Assembly (NCBI RefSeq): GCF_954871325.1
Contig: NC_088776.1
Coordinates: 53,586,569-53,650,568 of the forward strand
Direction: 5' to 3'
Source: Gordionus sp. m RMFG-2023
Lineage: Eukaryota; Nematomorpha; Gordioida; Chordodea; Parachordodidae
DNA: 64,000 nt
Below the pieces are notes generated by a model. That model saw only the letters and a list, made by a program, of their open reading frames with translations. It ran no database searches and had not been told where the DNA came from. Made by a program: the position numbers and the translations under genes. Position 1 is the stretch's first letter. Every line of letters starts with the position of its first letter. Below, piece after piece: positions 36,634-48,650 of the stretch.

Positions 36634-38947
36634 GTAAGTTGAATAAAATAAATGACATAAAAGTCCTATTATAAGGATAACTTAGAAATATTTTTAGCAA
36701 TTGAATTAACTTATAAATTGTTACTTTGCTTTCTCGTCATAAAAATTCACATTTATATGAAGATATTGAACTATTATTATTTTGATATGGGAAGTGAATA
36801 TGTGATACTTTGTTCATATTGACAAAAGTATTATACCCCATGATAAATATCTAATTGATAAATTAGTTTCGATTTCAATTTTTTGAATAGAAAAGGTTTT
36901 ATAAGACTAGTTAATTTAAAAACTAAAAATTTCAATTAAGGAGATCTGCAATGAAAGGGTAATCATATACTACAATTCAATTATTTTTTTAGATTAATAT
37001 TATTAATTCTTATATAGTGCTTAAATCTCTATCTGATAATAAGATTCTATTTTTTATTAAAATTGCTAATTTAGGTGAAACATCATTTCCAATATTTTTT
37101 TTAAAAATTTTCTCTCAAACCTTTAATTTAAGATTTAATTCTACAGAAAAACTGCATTTTAATAGATTGTCATTCAATATTTTAGTTATAAATATTTAAA
37201 TATTATTTTATTGAATTTTTTTTATTTTTACAAGTTAATAATAAAAATAATAAAATCCTATTATAAATAATAAGACCTTGAAGTAAAAATCTCATTTAGA
37301 GGGAGAAGCGATAAATAATCAAATTTTTTAGCATTAACGGAAAATTAATGGCAAATGATTAAAATTAAGAATAAATGAACAAATGCAATAACAAATAATT
37401 AATGAGAAATGTAAAAAATGATAAAATTTAATAATAAATGAATTAAGAATAAATGGGAAAATGTAATAGTTATGAGTATAAAAAATTGTGAAGTAAGAAA
37501 AATAAAATACAATAGAATTTTGATTTTGCTCAGATAGGCATAAAGGTCAAAGGATTATAAAAATAAAGTTTAGATGAGACAATTAATCGTATATCCTAGC
37601 AAAAAAAATAGCCTTAAAACCTTTGTTCCTAATGACTTTTTATTAATAATTTTCAAAGAATAAACCTTTTTATGAATTATTTTTTTCAAAAGCTACATTT
37701 AAATTTTATAAATGCGAATTTATTTATTCGAACTCAAAAATCTTAAAAATGTCAAGTGGACAATTCAAATTCTGAACTATGTTAAAAAGTACAAGTATTA
37801 TATTGTTGCGACTGAAATGCAAAGTTTATATTGATTTATAGATTGGATTGCTTTATAACTATTTTTCTAACTTTTTTATATTTAGAGAATTATTATCAAA
37901 TTTGCTCAATCGGTTAAATTTACTCACTTGCGATTTTTGCTCATTTTAATTAAATATTTATCCATTTGCAATTATCTGCCATTAGAAATTAAATTTACTC
38001 ATTTGCAATTAAATTTTCTCTTATTTCTTGCTAAAACTGGTGAAATTAAATTATAACAAATATAGATTCAGATATAAAACAGCAGTTCATGACTCAAATG
38101 ATATCGCATTGGTTTGAATCTTTAATATCTGTTTAACTCTTAAACATACAAAATGAATAAATATTTATTATTTATAACTATAACATTTGTTCGCGCTGGA
38201 GTATTAAATTTCACTTATTCTAAATCTCTTTAAAAATCGATTTGGTTTGTATTATAAAAAATGCTTGAAAATCATTTTAAATTAATAATAACTTAAAATA
38301 AAAATAATGAAATCTTTTATTAAATAATCATATCTCCCTCTATTTTCACTATTTAACAAAATTAAAAATAAAATATATAAACTAATAAAAAATTATAAAT
38401 AAAAAAATCAAAATTGAAAAAAAGATTAAAAGAATGGAGTAATAACATAAAAATATAGAATTGAAGAAAGGGAAAATAAGAAATTATTTTAAACATGAAA
38501 GAATAATCAAAAATGATAAGAAAAAAAAATTAAGAAAAAATGAGAATTATAAATAAAAAATGACTTAGAGAGATCTCAAAAAGTTAGAAATAAAATAAGA
38601 AAGAAAATTTAAAATAACCAATAATTTAAGAAAAGTGATATTAAAAAAACAACAATTTTATATAAAGAAACACGATTTTCTTCATTTAATACAAATTTTT
38701 ATTTTTTGATAGAACCTATCCCGCTATTTTTCCTTATTGATTGAAACTTTCCTTTTTTGCTCAATCTTTTTTCTTACAAGATTGGAAATTTTCCTTATAG
38801 GGAAACCTGTTAGGTTTTGCCCCATAACTTAGTCGGAATATTTTATAACAAAAGAAAAATTGCCTGCAACAGGATCTATTAATTATTTTATATATTATAT
38901 TTTTGGTTATAAACTAAATTATTTTTATTTTTCTCTTTATTATAAAG
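36634..38947. other. Probable intron of gene B
   Basis: AT-rich. It contains degenerate GCAAATGA-TAAATTTAA words in one orientation at about 37340-37470 and in the opposite orientation at about 37900-38050. The purine-rich tract at 38380-38650 and the minisatellite block at 38706-38800 also lie here. Confidence 0.4.
38706..38800. repeat. Minisatellite block related to 14956-15120
   Basis: Words such as TTCCTTATTGATTGAAACTT repeat with a period near 21-25 bp, the same motif as the block at 15 kb. Confidence 0.5.
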
Positions 38948-39068
38948 GTCACGAATTTACCATTAAAATATAATTTCGAGTCAAACGGTATTTACAAGCT
39001 GAGCTTCCAGTTTAAGATATGCGACGTGTGGTTAGACACTATAGAAACTGTTAAACACGTCAAAATAG
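38948..39068 (+). CDS. Candidate exon, gene B (unknown product)
   Basis: 121 nt between acceptor TTATTATAAAG and donor GGTAATAC, phase 0 in and phase 1 out. It reads VTNLPLKYNFESNGIYKLSF, then QFKICDVWLDTIETVKHVKI. Its GC is well above the background. Length, phases and residue pattern parallel the gene A exon at 31745-31871. Its phase-1 exit, ending in G, is the phase shared by every micro-exon found further right. Gene B could therefore splice into that array, though this is inference. Confidence 0.58.
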
Positions 39069-39564
39069 GTAATACAATTTTTTCACATATTAAAAATAGT
39101 TCCAATTTATTTTGATTAGGTCCTATTTTAATCATTATTTCTTCTTTTCAAGCTAAAAGAAAAGGAATTTAATATGGGATGGGTAGCTTCTTAGTATCGT
39201 AAGGTTTATAGAATAAATGGAAGAAAATTATGTTTTCTTTTATAGAAAACATATATTAAATTTAAAAAAAACTAAGATAAAATATCATCTATAATTTGAT
39301 AAACTGTCTATTTATTTTGTGGGAAAAAATTAAATAATTCCTTTTTGATTTTCTCATATCGATTTTCACAAAATAATTAATTAATAATTGTCTATTAAAT
39401 TATATGTTTTTCAATTAAAAAAAAAAATTTATATAGATAATAGACCTCTCAATAAATACTATGGTAAATTCTTCTTCTTTTTTCAAAATTTATTTTCAAA
39501 AAATTTTAAACCATGAACTTTGAATTATTTTTAAATTACAAAATAAAGAAAGAAGGATAGAAAA

Positions 39565-39600
<36 letters not shown>

Positions 39601-40484
39601 AGAAGGTTAGTCATAAACCATTTGGTCAAATTTCCTAAACCATTGGATTTATTAATTTAATTTAGTGATAAAAAATGCTAATTTTATTTCTTAAACATGA
39701 TAATTATAGGATAAATTTAGTAATTAATTTTTAAAATTATAATTTCAAACATTAAAAAATAATTTCTATTTAATAAACTATTAGGAGGTATGAAATACTT
39801 AAATTTTAATATAAGTAATTCATAAAATAACCAAAAATTTTTAAAAATTGATTTATATTTAAATAATATCTACATATTTTTTTGGAAATTGCTATTTTTA
39901 AAAAATATTCACAAATCAAGAAGTTTAACAATGATAAGCAAGTCCGGCTATAACTAGATTTGTCCATCATATTAAAACAATATTAAACACCATTTGGATT
40001 ATTAAACGATAAAATTTATTATCTTATATAAGTAATTAATTATTTTAAAATATTTTTGTATATAGATGCATTTTAGTAAAATCGATATTTTTATATAATG
40101 GATATCCTAATGTCTTTAAATAAAAAGTAGTTTTAAATAGTTTGACATACCCAAGGATTTAACTAGCCCCAGTCTCCCCTACTGGTACAGAGATTATTTA
40201 TAATATTTAAATGAGTTGACAAAATCAATTCATTGTTTCCTAAAACTTTAGATAACAACTTAACCTATCACGAAGAAACTTTAAATAAATTGAGCGATGA
40301 TTAAACGTAAAAACGTAATTTCAAATTTTTAATATATCCATATATCAAATGAAGACTAATAAATAATATTGTGACATTTTTTTAATCATTTTTCTAGGTT
40401 TTTGGGTATGGGTAATAGGAGTATAGATGTGTTAGATATCTTTTATAAAATAATATTTTGAGATATGTAATAAATGACAAACAA
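39069..40484. other. AT-rich DNA, possibly intronic
   Basis: No exon or element recognised apart from the short microsatellite at 39565-39601. Confidence 0.35.
39565..39601. repeat. Short (AAAG)n microsatellite
   Basis: Nine or so AAAG units. Confidence 0.9.
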
Positions 40485-40528
40485 TAAAAGATTGACGTTG
40501 TGGTTGAATGCATTTGGATCAATGAAGA
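40485..40528 (-). pseudogene. LINE fragment (left of hAT insertion)
   Basis: On the minus strand it reads IDPNAFNHNVNL, matching IDPLAPSNHAINIL of the large LINE copy. It directly continues the LINE fragment at 41708-42490 on the other side of the hAT element. Confidence 0.65.
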
Positions 40529-41699
40529 CATAGGCGTAGCCAAGGGAAGGGGGCAAGGGGAAATTCCTCCGTTCCTTCAGAAATTTATCACTTTTTGTGA
40601 ATATCATTTTAAGCTAATAAAAAATATCTCCCTTAGCCCCCCCCCCTTCCTGACCCCCAATGGTGTATGTACATATCTTAAACAATAATTTGAAAGAAAG
40701 AATGTAAAATTTGATATTTTTTTATAAAACTATTCATCATAATTTATACATTATGGAAAAAAGCATTTATATATAAAAAAAGTGAACCAAAAATGTTTTT
40801 CAAGAAATGGAATATAAGCCAAAGATAAGTCTTATGACAAAAGTGAAATGTATTATAATTATTAATAATAGATCCATAAAATTACTAAATAATATAATAT
40901 ATCAAATATAATTTTTTATAAAGTGAGAATTTATTTATCCTAATAAAAGTAAAATATAATTATAAAACCATTGATAAAATTAAATAAAAAAATTAAAGCA
41001 CAATACAAACAGTGGAATATTATATGTCGTAGATTTACAGTATATCTAATTTTATCAATTATCATATGACAATCAAATAATTTTTATAACATAGCGAATT
41101 ATATATTTTGCAGAAAACTATAAAATATCGATAAAGACATCAGAATATATCTTTTAAAGACATTGTGGGATGAATAATATGAAGATTAATTTTTAATATT
41201 AATAATTATTTAAATAGATGACGTTAAATAATTGAATGCAATTGTTGCTATATTTATTATCAAGAGCTTTGATTAGTAAATTTGTTAAAATATTAACCGT
41301 AATATATTCTCTAATTGTCAAATATGTTCATAAAAATGGAATTTACCTACTATTTTGTAACCAATTCTATATAATAGAGGAATATAAACTATAGGTCTAC
41401 TAACTTTTTATAAATAAATTTCTTATACTTGTTTGGAATAAATTATCACCATGCTTTTATATTAATGTAAATACAAGTAATTTATTATATTTTATATAAA
41501 TAAATAAAAATATATTTCATATTTGTTCCAGGCTTATTTTTTTTATTAAAATTAACCTCCTATCTTGTAAAAATATTAACTATATATAGACTAAGGTAAC
41601 CCGGCCGAAGACCCGCAAAAAGTGGGAAAATGAAGTCTGGGGGTGATGCCCCAGAAATTTATTAATTCCCCCCTTAGGAAAATCCTGGCTACGCCTTTG
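40529..41699. mobile_element. Third non-autonomous hAT element (1.17 kb)
   Basis: Starts CATAGGCGTAGCCAAGGG and ends CCTGGCTACGCCTTTG. Target duplications AATGAAGA (40521-40528) and AATGAAGG (41700-41707), seven of eight identical. Its interior near 41160-41420 resembles the interior of the 16.6-kb element (from about 17580), although the terminal repeats differ. It is inserted in a LINE fragment. Confidence 0.85.
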
Positions 41700-41707
41700 A
41701 ATGAAGG

Positions 41708-42490
41708 TGAAGGGCTATACCAAGAGCTAAACCTTGACCAGATTAAGGATATTCCATCAGGGAGTTTTTCATCGGTTATAACTAAACCTGTTTGTTAAAG
41801 TCTCGATGGAATGCCTGCAGATTTAGATTTAAACAAAATGAAATCTCGACAAAAGCGGCAATGTCTACCCTTACTATCAACGCTAGTTTTACAGTGTTTA
41901 CATACATACGGTAAAACAATTTCATAATTGAGTGGTGTCAGCGGAAAGCAGCAAATCGAGATTTTTGGAGGGCATAGTTTCCAGAAACTGAAAAACTGTA
42001 TGCTAGCCATCATAAAGGCTCGATTTTAGATTACACATCAAGCTTGCATTGAGTGGAAAATCCCAATCTTTCTATGAACACGAGGAAGATCGTAGAGTGT
42101 TTAAACAGCAAAATTGTCCCACATGGCATGGACCACGGTTAGCAAGGTCAGAAAATGGAGAAAAGCTGGCGAATGTATGGATCAGATGAGAGACTGTGCT
42201 TGCATGGAAATGAGGCTTGTAACCACAAATTATAAATAAAGCGTAGATTAAGGATCTCTTCAGCAAGAGCTTTGTTTCAAATAATTTTTAAAGTATCAAG
42301 AAATTTAAAATTGAGCATCGAAGAGCGTAAAGAATTTTAGAAATGTAATAATTGAGGAGAAAAAAGCTTGATCATGAGTAAAATGCTTGGAGATGTTTTT
42401 AAAATAGAGTAAGCTAGATGATGCGTTAGTGAAGTGATGTATGGATTCTAAACCACTAATTGGGGAGCCGAGATGAGTGAGGAACTAAAA
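41708..42490 (-). pseudogene. Decayed LINE, RT end to endonuclease
   Basis: In sense order on the minus strand: LTHLGSPISGLESIHHFTNA (near 42470), then HDQAFF. Further on comes a knuckle CKHCKTSVDSKGRHCRFC, and PDGISLIW just before the hAT insertion. These match LTHLGSPVGGHE, CSGCNSPVDSKGRH and RPDGISQIPW of the large copy. Several stops and frameshifts are present. Confidence 0.75.
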
Positions 42491-42681
42491 GTTCGGTTGT
42501 ATGGAAGTTATGGGGATGGAACAAGATATCTTTTACAGATTCTAAAAATATAAAGATATATAATTATTTATTAATTAAACATGCTTATTTTTGCTTATCA
42601 CGATTTCTCAAAATATCTTCAAACTCTAAACGATAGAAAAATTCTTAATTATGATAATTACCTCTTTTTGAATTGCATTAA

Positions 42682-42894
42682 AAAAAACTAAGTTATCCTC
42701 CGGTTTACTACTCGGCTATTGAAAAGGCAAAAGTTCTTAAAACAAATATACTGGCCTCACAAACACATATTTATACCATAGCTGCTAACACTTTAGTCAT
42801 GATCGGAAATGAGGGCCTTAATTTTATTAAAATAGGCAATAGAAAAAACAGATTACAAACGACTCCAATGAAGAATAACTCTACTCTAGAGTGA
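42682..42894 (+). other. Unassigned coding-looking open stretch
   Basis: 71 codons between stops, with GC clearly above background. It reads LSYPPVYYSAIEKAKVLKTN, then ILASQTHIYTIAANTLVMIG and NRKNRLQTTP. It has no good splice sites and no early ATG. It could be a fragment of another mobile element. The family is not recognised. Confidence 0.4.
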
Positions 42895-45018
42895 TATCTA
42901 ATACTTTTTTTAAAGTTCTTTTAAAGTACTTTTTAATGTTTTTTGAATATATTTTTATGATTTTTACATATTCTTATATGTTTTTTAAATATATATTTCA
43001 TTTTTGATATCGTTTATACTGTTTTTTATATCTAAATTAAAACCGTTTTTAAAAATCTATTCACAATTAAAAAATAGTCTAATGTGTTTATATCTGAGCA
43101 ATTAACACTATTTAAATCTGAGTATTCCATTATTTCGCAACAATTGCTATTTTTTCTTAGAAATTATTTTTTTTTACCTGATCATTAAAAATTCAGAGAA
43201 TTTATTATTTTTTTCTCAGCGTTCATTATTTATTTTGAGCATATATGAGTACATTATTCATATCAAATTCATAACCTCAAAATTTACATTTTAATTCTAT
43301 GGCAACACTTGAAATGATTTGTATAATTAATAAAATATTAAAATAGTTGTGTTTAAATAGGGAATGATAAGCGTGAGTTAAAAATAGATATGATATAGAT
43401 ATTTTTTACTTCTTGTACAATTTATTTCTGGATATTTTTAATTTTCAAAATAATTTTAATAATAATATTTTAATTTATTATCAACATGATGATAAGCCTT
43501 AATTCGTAATATTTTTAAATTAAATAAACAAACAATTTAAAAAATAACAAAGTTTATACATAATTTAATTATTATTAATAGATTCCAATTCTATAATATT
43601 CGCCAATATATCGACTTACAGAACTAAACCAAGCTTACTCATAATGGTCTTTCCAAAAAGTTTAAAAGGTATGATTTTAAATGTAATGGTTTATTTCAAT
43701 AAAAAAATTAATTATTTTATGGGTAAAATATTAAATAATTAATTAATGTGCCACATGGCACCACATGGCATGTCAAATTTACCAGATTAAGTAATAGATG
43801 AGAATTTACTTGTCATTTGATTTATTTTATTAAATTTTCCTATATTGATATATCTTAAAACTTATTATAAATAATAAAATAAATACAATAATATATATTT
43901 ATTAATAGCTATATTTTTTTATTCCATACCATGATAAATTTTTTGTTTACAAAACTTTATTTAAATGTCCGAAATCTTTATATTTATTAGATTATGATTT
44001 TAGCTGAATAGGAGACCCAAATGTCTAAATCTCTTTCATTTTTAGCGCTAATTGTTTCAGATTTTGTAAAAAGATATATTTCTTATAATTGTACCTTATG
44101 TTTATTTAGTAACGGGATCCCCATATTTAAATATCGATCAAAAACAAATGAGACATTTCGCAATTACTAGACAATCTATTAAATTTGGTAGATGTTATTA
44201 CTCATTCAGAAAATTTTTTATGATCTCAAATCATTATAAGAGCTAAACAGAAATGGTTTAAATGGCTAATAAAAGCGCATTAAATTGTATAGAAAAGAAT
44301 TATTAAAATTTTATAAAAATATATGAAAAATTTAAAATTAGATTGAAATTGCGTAATGTGCATACAAAGTTATAACTATAGTAAAAAAAACGCATACACT
44401 AGATAAAGCATATCAAATGTTCCTAATCGTATTCAAGTTGTGCTAAGAATGGTCCATTTTATATGGGCACATATTGTGAAGATTAATTTTAAAAAAAATT
44501 TACATTTATAAATAATAAGTGTTCATCTTAACTTTAAAGATTAGTGTTTTGTATGTTAAATTTTATATTTATCTTCCTACCCCAAGAGTCTCAGAAAATA
44601 AAAAAAGTACTCTTTTAAATTATACCTTTATAGCGCCCATAGTATGCTTGGGGTTTTTTTTTATTTTATAGTTTATTCATGTAAAAGATAGCATTAGGGT
44701 CTGAAGTCATTTAAAGAGTATAAGACTAAATTTCTTTTGCTATTTAATATTTATTCATTAAGGTAATATGATATAGTAAATTAATTTAAAAAAATATATG
44801 GACTTTATTTTAAAATAAATAGAATATATTTTTGTATACTTTATGTTTAGAATTAAGGAAAAACAAATTTTTGAAATACATAAAATTCCAACATACAATC
44901 TATTTACCAAAATAAGTCGTCTATCTATGTTATTAATAAAAAATTTTATTTTAATTAGAATCTCTCAGAAATGGAAAAATGTCTAAACGGAATTGCACTT
45001 TGACCTTAGTTGTGTTAG

Positions 45019-45048
45019 CCTATGATCAAAGATCTAACCAAACTGAAA
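45019..45048 (+). CDS. Possible 30-nt micro-exon
   Basis: Between TTAGTTGTGTTAG and GTTAGATAA, phase 1 in and out. With a preceding G it reads AYDQRSNQTE. Unlike the other micro-exons its last base is A and the donor is weak. Confidence 0.25.
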
Positions 45049-45589
45049 GTTAGATAACATATTTTACCAAAAAGTGTTTTTATATATTTTTGTGAATTTA
45101 GCTTTCACTATCTGAAATAAAATCGTTTTAAAGCAGAGTAGGTATGGTTTAAAGTTTAAATTCTGAAAAAATATTGCTCAAATTAGTAAGATGAGGTGTT
45201 TATACAAATTGAATTAATCGAAATATTATTCTTACAATATGATTTCCTATTAAAATAATTATTTTTTAAAATTGTTTAATTTTGATATTTTTAAAATCAT
45301 TTAGAACGAAATATAACTTATATTATCTCATATAAAACGCCTCAAATGAATAGACCTAACGGTAAATACATAATCCACCAGAAAACTAGATCTAAAAGTA
45401 ATATTTAATATAACAACATCAGAATTTGCTTTTTCATATTAGAGTATAATAATATTTTTACAATTATTCAAATTAGTTTTATTTTCGAATTTATCCCAAT
45501 AATAATTTTTATTCTATAATTCATATATAGCTATTTTGAGATAATGATATATGACGTTAGTCTAACTGCTAAATAACGATTAATATTTA

Positions 45590-45760
45590 TCTTTAATATA
45601 TAATAACGGAATCACGTCGTCGTGCACTAACTACTAGATATCATCTCCCCACGAAACCACTAGTTAACCCAGAAGAATAATGATCAGTGCTGGATTCAAA
45701 TCCAGAACAATCAAATTGTAATATATAGACTGAGCCGACTAGGCCACAGACTCTTTTCGA
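45590..45760 (-). repeat. tRNA-derived SINE-like repeat
   Basis: On the minus strand a perfect box A (TGGCCTAGTCGG) is followed about 40 bp later by box B-like GGATTTGAATCC and a non-tRNA body (CTGGGTTAACTAGTGGTTTC …). The anticodon arm does not fold, so a SINE is more likely than a tRNA gene. Confidence 0.55.
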
Positions 45761-46055
45761 ATGCATCAAAATTTTTTGAATATAAGGATAAAATTATAAA
45801 GCCATCTAATATTTTAATGAAACACACAAAAAAAATTAAGAACTATCAACGTCATACACCATTACCCCCATTTTCATAATGACACATTGACTTTTCAAAG
45901 ACAGAGTGATTTTTTCAAATTGTGTCCATTCGGATTTAAATCTATTCAATATTTAAAAAAAAATATCATGAAATTGCAAAAGGCCAATATGTGTTTATAA
46001 ATAAAGAAACTATACGATTAAAATAAGATATATAATATAATATAATATGTAATAG

Positions 46056-46085
46056 GGCCAAGGGACTTTCCTAAAGCGAATTTCG
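46056..46085 (+). CDS. Micro-exon 1 (30 nt)
   Basis: Flanked by AATAG and GTAAAAT, phase 1 in and out. With the preceding G it encodes GPRDFPKANF. It is less AT-rich than its flanks. First of five tiny exons packed into 560 bp. Confidence 0.45.
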
Positions 46086-46163
46086 GTAAAATTTGATTAT
46101 ATTATTTAATGTTAAACATTTTTTATTATGTACTTCTTATTGCAAAAAATATAGAAAATTTAG

Positions 46164-46187
46164 AGGAATTTTTGCAAGGAATAGAAG
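46164..46187 (+). CDS. Micro-exon 2 (24 nt)
   Basis: Flanked by AAAATTTAG and GTATAAAT, phase 1 in and out. Encodes E-EFLQGIE. The intron before it would be 78 nt. Confidence 0.5.
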
Positions 46188-46364
46188 GTATAAATATATA
46201 CACCTAATTTTTTATAAATTTTCGCTTTGATAATCTAAAGCAATTTGTTACTTATTAAAAATAGTAATATATAATAGGTTTTAGAATATGGAGTATGCTT
46301 TGCATATTTGTGAAATTGATTATTTTATAAAAGATTAGAAATTTAAATTTGTTATTTATTCAAG

Positions 46365-46394
46365 GAGAGCCTAATCTTGTCCATTTTCCTCAAG
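46365..46394 (+). CDS. Micro-exon 3 (30 nt)
   Basis: Flanked by TTATTTATTCAAG and GTATTC, phase 1 in and out. Encodes G-EPNLVHFPQ. Confidence 0.52.
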
Positions 46395-46475
46395 GTATTC
46401 TATTTATCATTTTTTACCATAACATCCTTTATATTTACGTAATATAATTTTACCATTCCCTATTTATATATGCAG

Positions 46476-46499
46476 AGTTAAATCCTGCTGCCATTGAAG
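46476..46499 (+). CDS. Micro-exon 4 (24 nt)
   Basis: Flanked by TTATATATGCAG and GTTTTAAC, phase 1 in and out. Encodes E-LNPAAIE. The preceding intron sequence (TTTATATTTACGTAATATAA) is repeated before micro-exon 5. Confidence 0.52.
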
Positions 46500-46594
46500 G
46501 TTTTAACATATAATATTTTAATTAAGATTTTATTTTATTTACCATAATTTATATTTGCTTAATATAATTTTAGATTTTTTGCAGCTTATTCAAG

Positions 46595-46618
46595 ATATCG
46601 GGGTCAATGATGCAGCAG
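46595..46618 (+). CDS. Micro-exon 5 (24 nt)
   Basis: Flanked by TTATTCAAG and GTTTAC, phase 1 in and out. Encodes D-IGVNDAA. An alternative acceptor (TTTTTTGCAG) ten bases upstream would give a 34-nt exon with a stop in phase 1, so the nearer AG is preferred. Confidence 0.5.
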
Positions 46619-47099
46619 GTTTACGGGCGATGTATTTCCTTTCATGAACATATTTCAAATCTCGTTTAAGATATGTTCTATTATTCTATATTTTGATTAT
46701 ACAGTGAAAAATATGTAATATATTAATTAAAAACAAAAAAATTTTGACAAAGCATATTTATTAATCGATTAAAGAATATAATTGAAAAATAAAAAGAGTA
46801 AAATAATGTTTAAAAATCAATTGTTTATTTATAAAATATATTTTAAGCAAAAATTAATTTTTAAAAAAATTTTCAATTTTATTAACTTTTTAAAACTCCA
46901 ACTATTTTTTGTAAAACACTTATGGGATTTGTTATGAATAAAAAATCTTTCAAGAAATTTTAAATATTAATATTTGTTAGGATTTATTTTCTTTAATTTA
47001 AATTCAATTTATTTCGATAAAAATATGTTTATATATTTCATTTTATAATAATTTCGATAAAATAAGAGATATAAAAAAAAATTATGTATAAAATCATAT
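46619..47099. other. AT-rich, probable intron
   Basis: No further exon or element recognised. Confidence 0.35.
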
Positions 47100-47880
47100 T
47101 ATATAAAATCATTCCATATGTTATTTGAATTCGAAGATCGACTCTCCGAGATAACACAACCCAGATATTGTTGCATATGATTGTAAAAGTTCTTGAAATC
47201 ATATGGATGGAATCCTAAATGTGTTAAATAATATTGGTAATAATTTCATCTTGTGAATCGGTAGAGGTGTGATTGCTCGAAATTTATGTTTGAATACACC
47301 AAAAAATAGGATTAATTTGGAGTTAATATGGAGGTAGGTATTCAGTCCTATCTTTGTATATATCGATTAAATTAGATTTATGAATTGATTTGTTATCCAT
47401 TACTATAATTGCATCAGATGACAAAATATCAATAAGCTCTCGCATGGAATCTCAGAATAATGCACCATTATAAGCTCCTTCTTAAATTTTATAATGAATT
47501 CCTTCTCTGATTCCAAAAGAATACTAACAACATTTTTATTTTTCGAGGATGGGATCTTTATACTCGGGAGATCCTATGCGTATTTCATCTGTCAGAATCT
47601 TTCCAGATCTTTTTTCGTCCACTTAATATTTTTTATAAATTCTTATTGTTTCCCTTTTTTTAGGACTATCAAGTGGTAAATTTTTGAATAATGTCTTTTA
47701 TCGTAAAAGTATTTGCCATTAATAAGTCTGATATTTCTTTCAATGATAGATGAATTTTTTTCCTTATTTCCTTTATTTTGAATAGTGCATTTACCGTAAA
47801 TGTATATCGTCTTTTTATGAACTGACGCTGTAAACATTTCAATATATTTAGCCATATCTTTAACTTTCATTTGTTGATTT
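47100..47880 (-). pseudogene. Decayed Tc1/mariner-like (IS630-type) DDE transposase
   Basis: On the minus strand, pieces in several frames read MRELIDILSSDAIIVMDNKS, then IHKSNL, and 15 residues on YLPPY-x-LQINPI. This is the second catalytic Asp and the LPPYSPxLNPIE region of IS630/Tc1-mariner DDE transposases. Upstream parts (SILLESEKEFIIKFKK, KDLERF) and a 75-codon N-terminal piece at 47643-47870 fit the same protein. Several stops and frameshifts are present and no terminal repeats were found. It lies antisense within the span of the candidate micro-exon gene, as an old intronic insertion would. Confidence 0.65.
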
Positions 47881-48549
47881 TCCGGTAAAGAAAATATTTT
47901 ACTAACTATGTTGATTTTTTCCTTATTCCAATATTAATATATTTTTCTGGGTCTTGAAATAGTAGATCAGGTTTGGTAGTTTGTATTTAAGTTAGAATTG
48001 ATGATAATAAATTATTTATAGTACATTATATGTAAATTCAAAGAAATTTTTTAGAAATAATTGTTTTTACGTATTTGATAAATAAACAATTAATTATTGT
48101 TTAAACATTATTTACCCCTTCTATTTTTCATTATATTCTTTTTCAAATATTAAGCTTTGTTTAAAATTTTTGTTTTTAATATATTACATATTTTTCTCTA
48201 AAATATAGATTTGATATTTTTAAAACTGTAATTTTCATAGGATCCCATTAATTTTATTGTATCTAAGGTAAAGAATATCCTTCGTGATATCCAGATCCAA
48301 TTTCACAAATCAATTTTAAGACAATTTACAGAATATAGCAATTTATTATTTTAATCGAAAGCTTTGATACTTTTTGAAAAAAAATTTATTAAGATAAACG
48401 AACGAAATTTATTTATCTAGAACTAGTTTTATAATATAGTCAAACTGTCTAATTTGGGCCTCGTTGTGACCAAGAAGTTCAACTATTATCAAATTATTTT
48501 TTTACTTCTAATTCATCATAATCTTGAGTAAAATTAATGTAATGTTAAC

Positions 48550-48650
48550 ATAAATGTCTTATTTTTTCAACTTTAAATCAATTTTTAAGCGCGTTTTTAT
48601 ATCTTAAGAATCAGATTTTACCGAAAATGTATTCCAGATGTTAAAAGTAG
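48550..48650 (+). repeat. Dispersed repeat, copy 2
   Basis: AATGTCTTATTTTTTCAACT … GATTTTACCGAAAATGTATT, matching copies at 21.2 and 50.2 kb. Confidence 0.6.

Larger units (their letters stand above)
42895..46055. other. AT-rich DNA with one SINE-like repeat and one weak exon candidate
   Basis: Nothing else supportable. A short ATG-led piece at 43644-43668 (MVFPKSLK) ends in phase 1 before GTATGA, but lacks any further support. Confidence 0.35.

Noticed and set aside
45670-45760. tRNA gene
   Set aside because: Boxes A and B are present, but the acceptor and anticodon stems do not pair. A SINE is the better reading.
48258-48284. 27-nt word between CATAG and GTAAAG
   Set aside because: Open only in phase 0 or phase 2, has a stop in phase 1, and has no similarity to the other micro-exons. 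Such AG/GT pairs are expected by chance in AT-rich DNA.
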